Origin: an uncultured Lachnospiraceae bacterium
GTDB taxonomy: Bacteria > Bacillota > Clostridia > Lachnospirales > Lachnospiraceae
DNA: 64,000 nt
Direction of reading: 5' to 3'
Assembly (NCBI GenBank): GCA_910588125.1
Contig: CAJUPI010000010.1
Span: forward strand, 1-64,000
How positions within the stretch are numbered: position 1 is the stretch's first letter; every line of letters starts with the position of its first letter. This document shows, one piece after another, positions 62,916 to 64,000 of this stretch. The notes beneath the pieces were generated by a model. That model did not search any database and was not told the DNA's origin. It saw only the letters and a program-made list of their open reading frames with translations. The position numbers were made by a program, and so were the translations under genes.

Positions 62916-64000
62916 TTACTCTTCGTTTTGCAGATTTTTACGATATTCCTTAGGGCTGATCCCGACATATTTTTTAAATTTGATGTAGAAATAATCAATG
63001 CTCCCATATCCCACCCGCTCTGATATCTGATATACTTTCAGATTCGTCTCCTGTAAAAGCCGCCGGGCATTGGCAATGCGAATAATATCCAGCGAGTTGT
63101 TAAAGCTTTCTCCCATCTCCTTGCGAAATAATTTTCCCAGATAAGCACTGTTATAATTAAAATTTTTAGCAATTGTCTCCAGCTTCAAATCCTTATCATA
63201 ATTCTTTTCCATATAATAGTAGACTCTTCGGATAATATTTCCTGCCCCGCCAGTGCCTATCTCCCGGCTTAAGTCTGTCATTATGCCTTCAAAATATTCC
63301 AGTAATACCTTCATATCCTCTGCTTCCATCAGCCGGCGAATCAATGGCTGCATCTTCTCGTCAGATAACGCATCCGAGGTATATTTCTTTCCCAGACGCA
63401 TCTGAAGCTGCATCAGCTCCTGAATCAAAAGCATTTTGATCTCTGCACTTTTCAGCATATGCCAGGCGCAATAATCCCGAAACATTCCCATGGCCCGCCG
63501 GATTCCTTCTTCCTCGCCCACTTCAATCAACATTTCCAGATATTCTACCGAAACCGCTTCTCGTCTCTCCTCCAAATTGCAGATCAGATCAATGGTCAGG
63601 ACATCTTCCTCTCCAAAAATAAACGATTGATCCAGCAGATAACGGGCACTCTCATAAGAACAAATCAATTCCCGCCAATGATGTACATTATTGCCGATCG
63701 CAATCCGAAAGCCGGAACCATAATAACCTGCCAATCGTTTATTCCTCTTTTCCATGCGGCTTTTCCACTGTTTATAGGTAACGCCTTTCCCTACCAGAAC
63801 TGCGATCCCTATCATAGCGAAACTCCCTATACAGGCAGCATCCCCTGCTGTCAAATTGTTCAGCTTCTCCTGAAATTTTCTGTCTTCTTTGTCTTCATTC
63901 GCATCACTGTCTTGGCACACAGCCACACAAAAGCAATTTCCTTCCACAGGCAGCTGATAAAGCTCAATCTCTCTTTTGAGATTTTCCGGAGAGTCTTCAT
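62916..64000 (-). CDS. AraC-type response regulator, YesN family (N-terminus outside window)
   Basis: The frame is open through the right edge of the window, so this is a truncated gene of which about 361 residues are visible. The GTG at 63947 is only an internal codon. The visible part is the poorly conserved middle region of YesN-type regulators and a complete C-terminal AraC DNA-binding domain (LKLETIAKNFNYNSAYLGKLF and VYQISERVGYGSIDYFYIKF as the two helix-turn-helix units). The receiver domain is presumably beyond the edge. It lies directly upstream of the GH5 gene and is the best candidate activator for the glycan genes, perhaps paired with the kinase at 47961-49766. Confidence 0.88.
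   Translation of the reverse strand, partial: EDSPENLKREIELYQLPVEGNCFCVAVCQDSDANEDKEDRKFQEKLNNLTAGDAACIGSFAMIGIAVLVGKGVTYKQWKSRMEKRNKRLAGYYGSGFRIAIGNNVHHWRELICSYESARYLLDQSFIFGEEDVLTIDLICNLEERREAVSVEYLEMLIEVGEEEGIRRAMGMFRDYCAWHMLKSAEIKMLLIQELMQLQMRLGKKYTSDALSDEKMQPLIRRLMEAEDMKVLLEYFEGIMTDLSREIGTGGAGNIIRRVYYYMEKNYDKDLKLETIAKNFNYNSAYLGKLFRKEMGESFNNSLDIIRIANARRLLQETNLKVYQISERVGYGSIDYFYIKFKKYVGISPKEYRKNLQNEE

Noticed and set aside
63894..63947. GTG at 63947 as the start of the AraC-type gene
   Set aside because: The frame stays open to the window edge and continues the same protein, so this is an internal valine codon.

Overview
The window looks like a chromosomal segment of a Gram-positive, gut-type Firmicute, most likely a Lachnospiraceae / Clostridium cluster XIVa relative. 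The signs are lipoprotein signal peptides with low-complexity Thr/Ala/Glu linkers, strong AGGAGG ribosome sites, a tig-clpP-clpX-lon-engB block, LytS/YesM-type kinases paired with AraC-type response regulators, and a choline-binding-like wall protein. GC looks moderate (judged by eye, not computed). I see no rRNA, tRNA, CRISPR array, phage genes or transposase.

Left third (1-18.2 kb), housekeeping: an SH3/NlpC-P60 wall hydrolase, a two-gene chromate-type transporter, a lipoprotein with three internal repeats, a cytidylate-kinase-like protein, an ABC importer of the TrpX/ABC_sub_bind type, a PsiE-like membrane protein, a membrane dipeptidase, methylglyoxal synthase, EngB, Lon, ClpX, ClpP, trigger factor, and a CYTH protein facing a small coiled-coil membrane protein.

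Middle (18.4-30.8 kb): mglBAC (galactose-type sugar ABC importer), followed upstream by a second galactose-binding-like lipoprotein, a membrane-anchored periplasmic-binding-like protein, a sensor kinase and an AraC response regulator. The last three look like a three-protein sensor for the importer. The regulator start overlaps the stop of cobD, which follows cbiB and a short cobU, a salvage-type cobalamin mini-cluster.

Right half (30.8-64 kb), beta-glucan / xyloglucan-like glycan use. A six-gene operon encodes GH31 alpha-xylosidase, GH3 beta-glucosidase, xylulokinase, a DUF4867 protein, a fucose/arabinose-isomerase-like enzyme and a transaldolase-like F6P aldolase. Next come a substrate-binding/5'-nucleotidase-C-like fusion with a hybrid kinase, a GNAT protein, a GH94 cellobiose phosphorylase, a GH42 beta-galactosidase with a LytS kinase, an LplB/YtcP-type oligosaccharide importer, a choline-binding-like secreted protein, a 1753-residue multimodular GH5 endoglucanase and a truncated AraC-type response regulator. 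The inferred flow is GH5 outside the cell, oligosaccharide uptake by the importer, then GH42, GH31, GH3 and GH94 inside, with pentose entering through isomerase, xylulokinase and aldolase.

Two dispersed families of intergenic inverted repeats run through the window. Family A (8 copies) occurs in three nested sizes (about 171, 105 and 53 bp), and every copy lies within about 50 bp of a stop codon. Family B (3 copies) includes one complete MITE-like element of 206 bp with an 8-bp target duplication. These repeats and the alternating module architecture of the GH5 enzyme are the most unusual signals.
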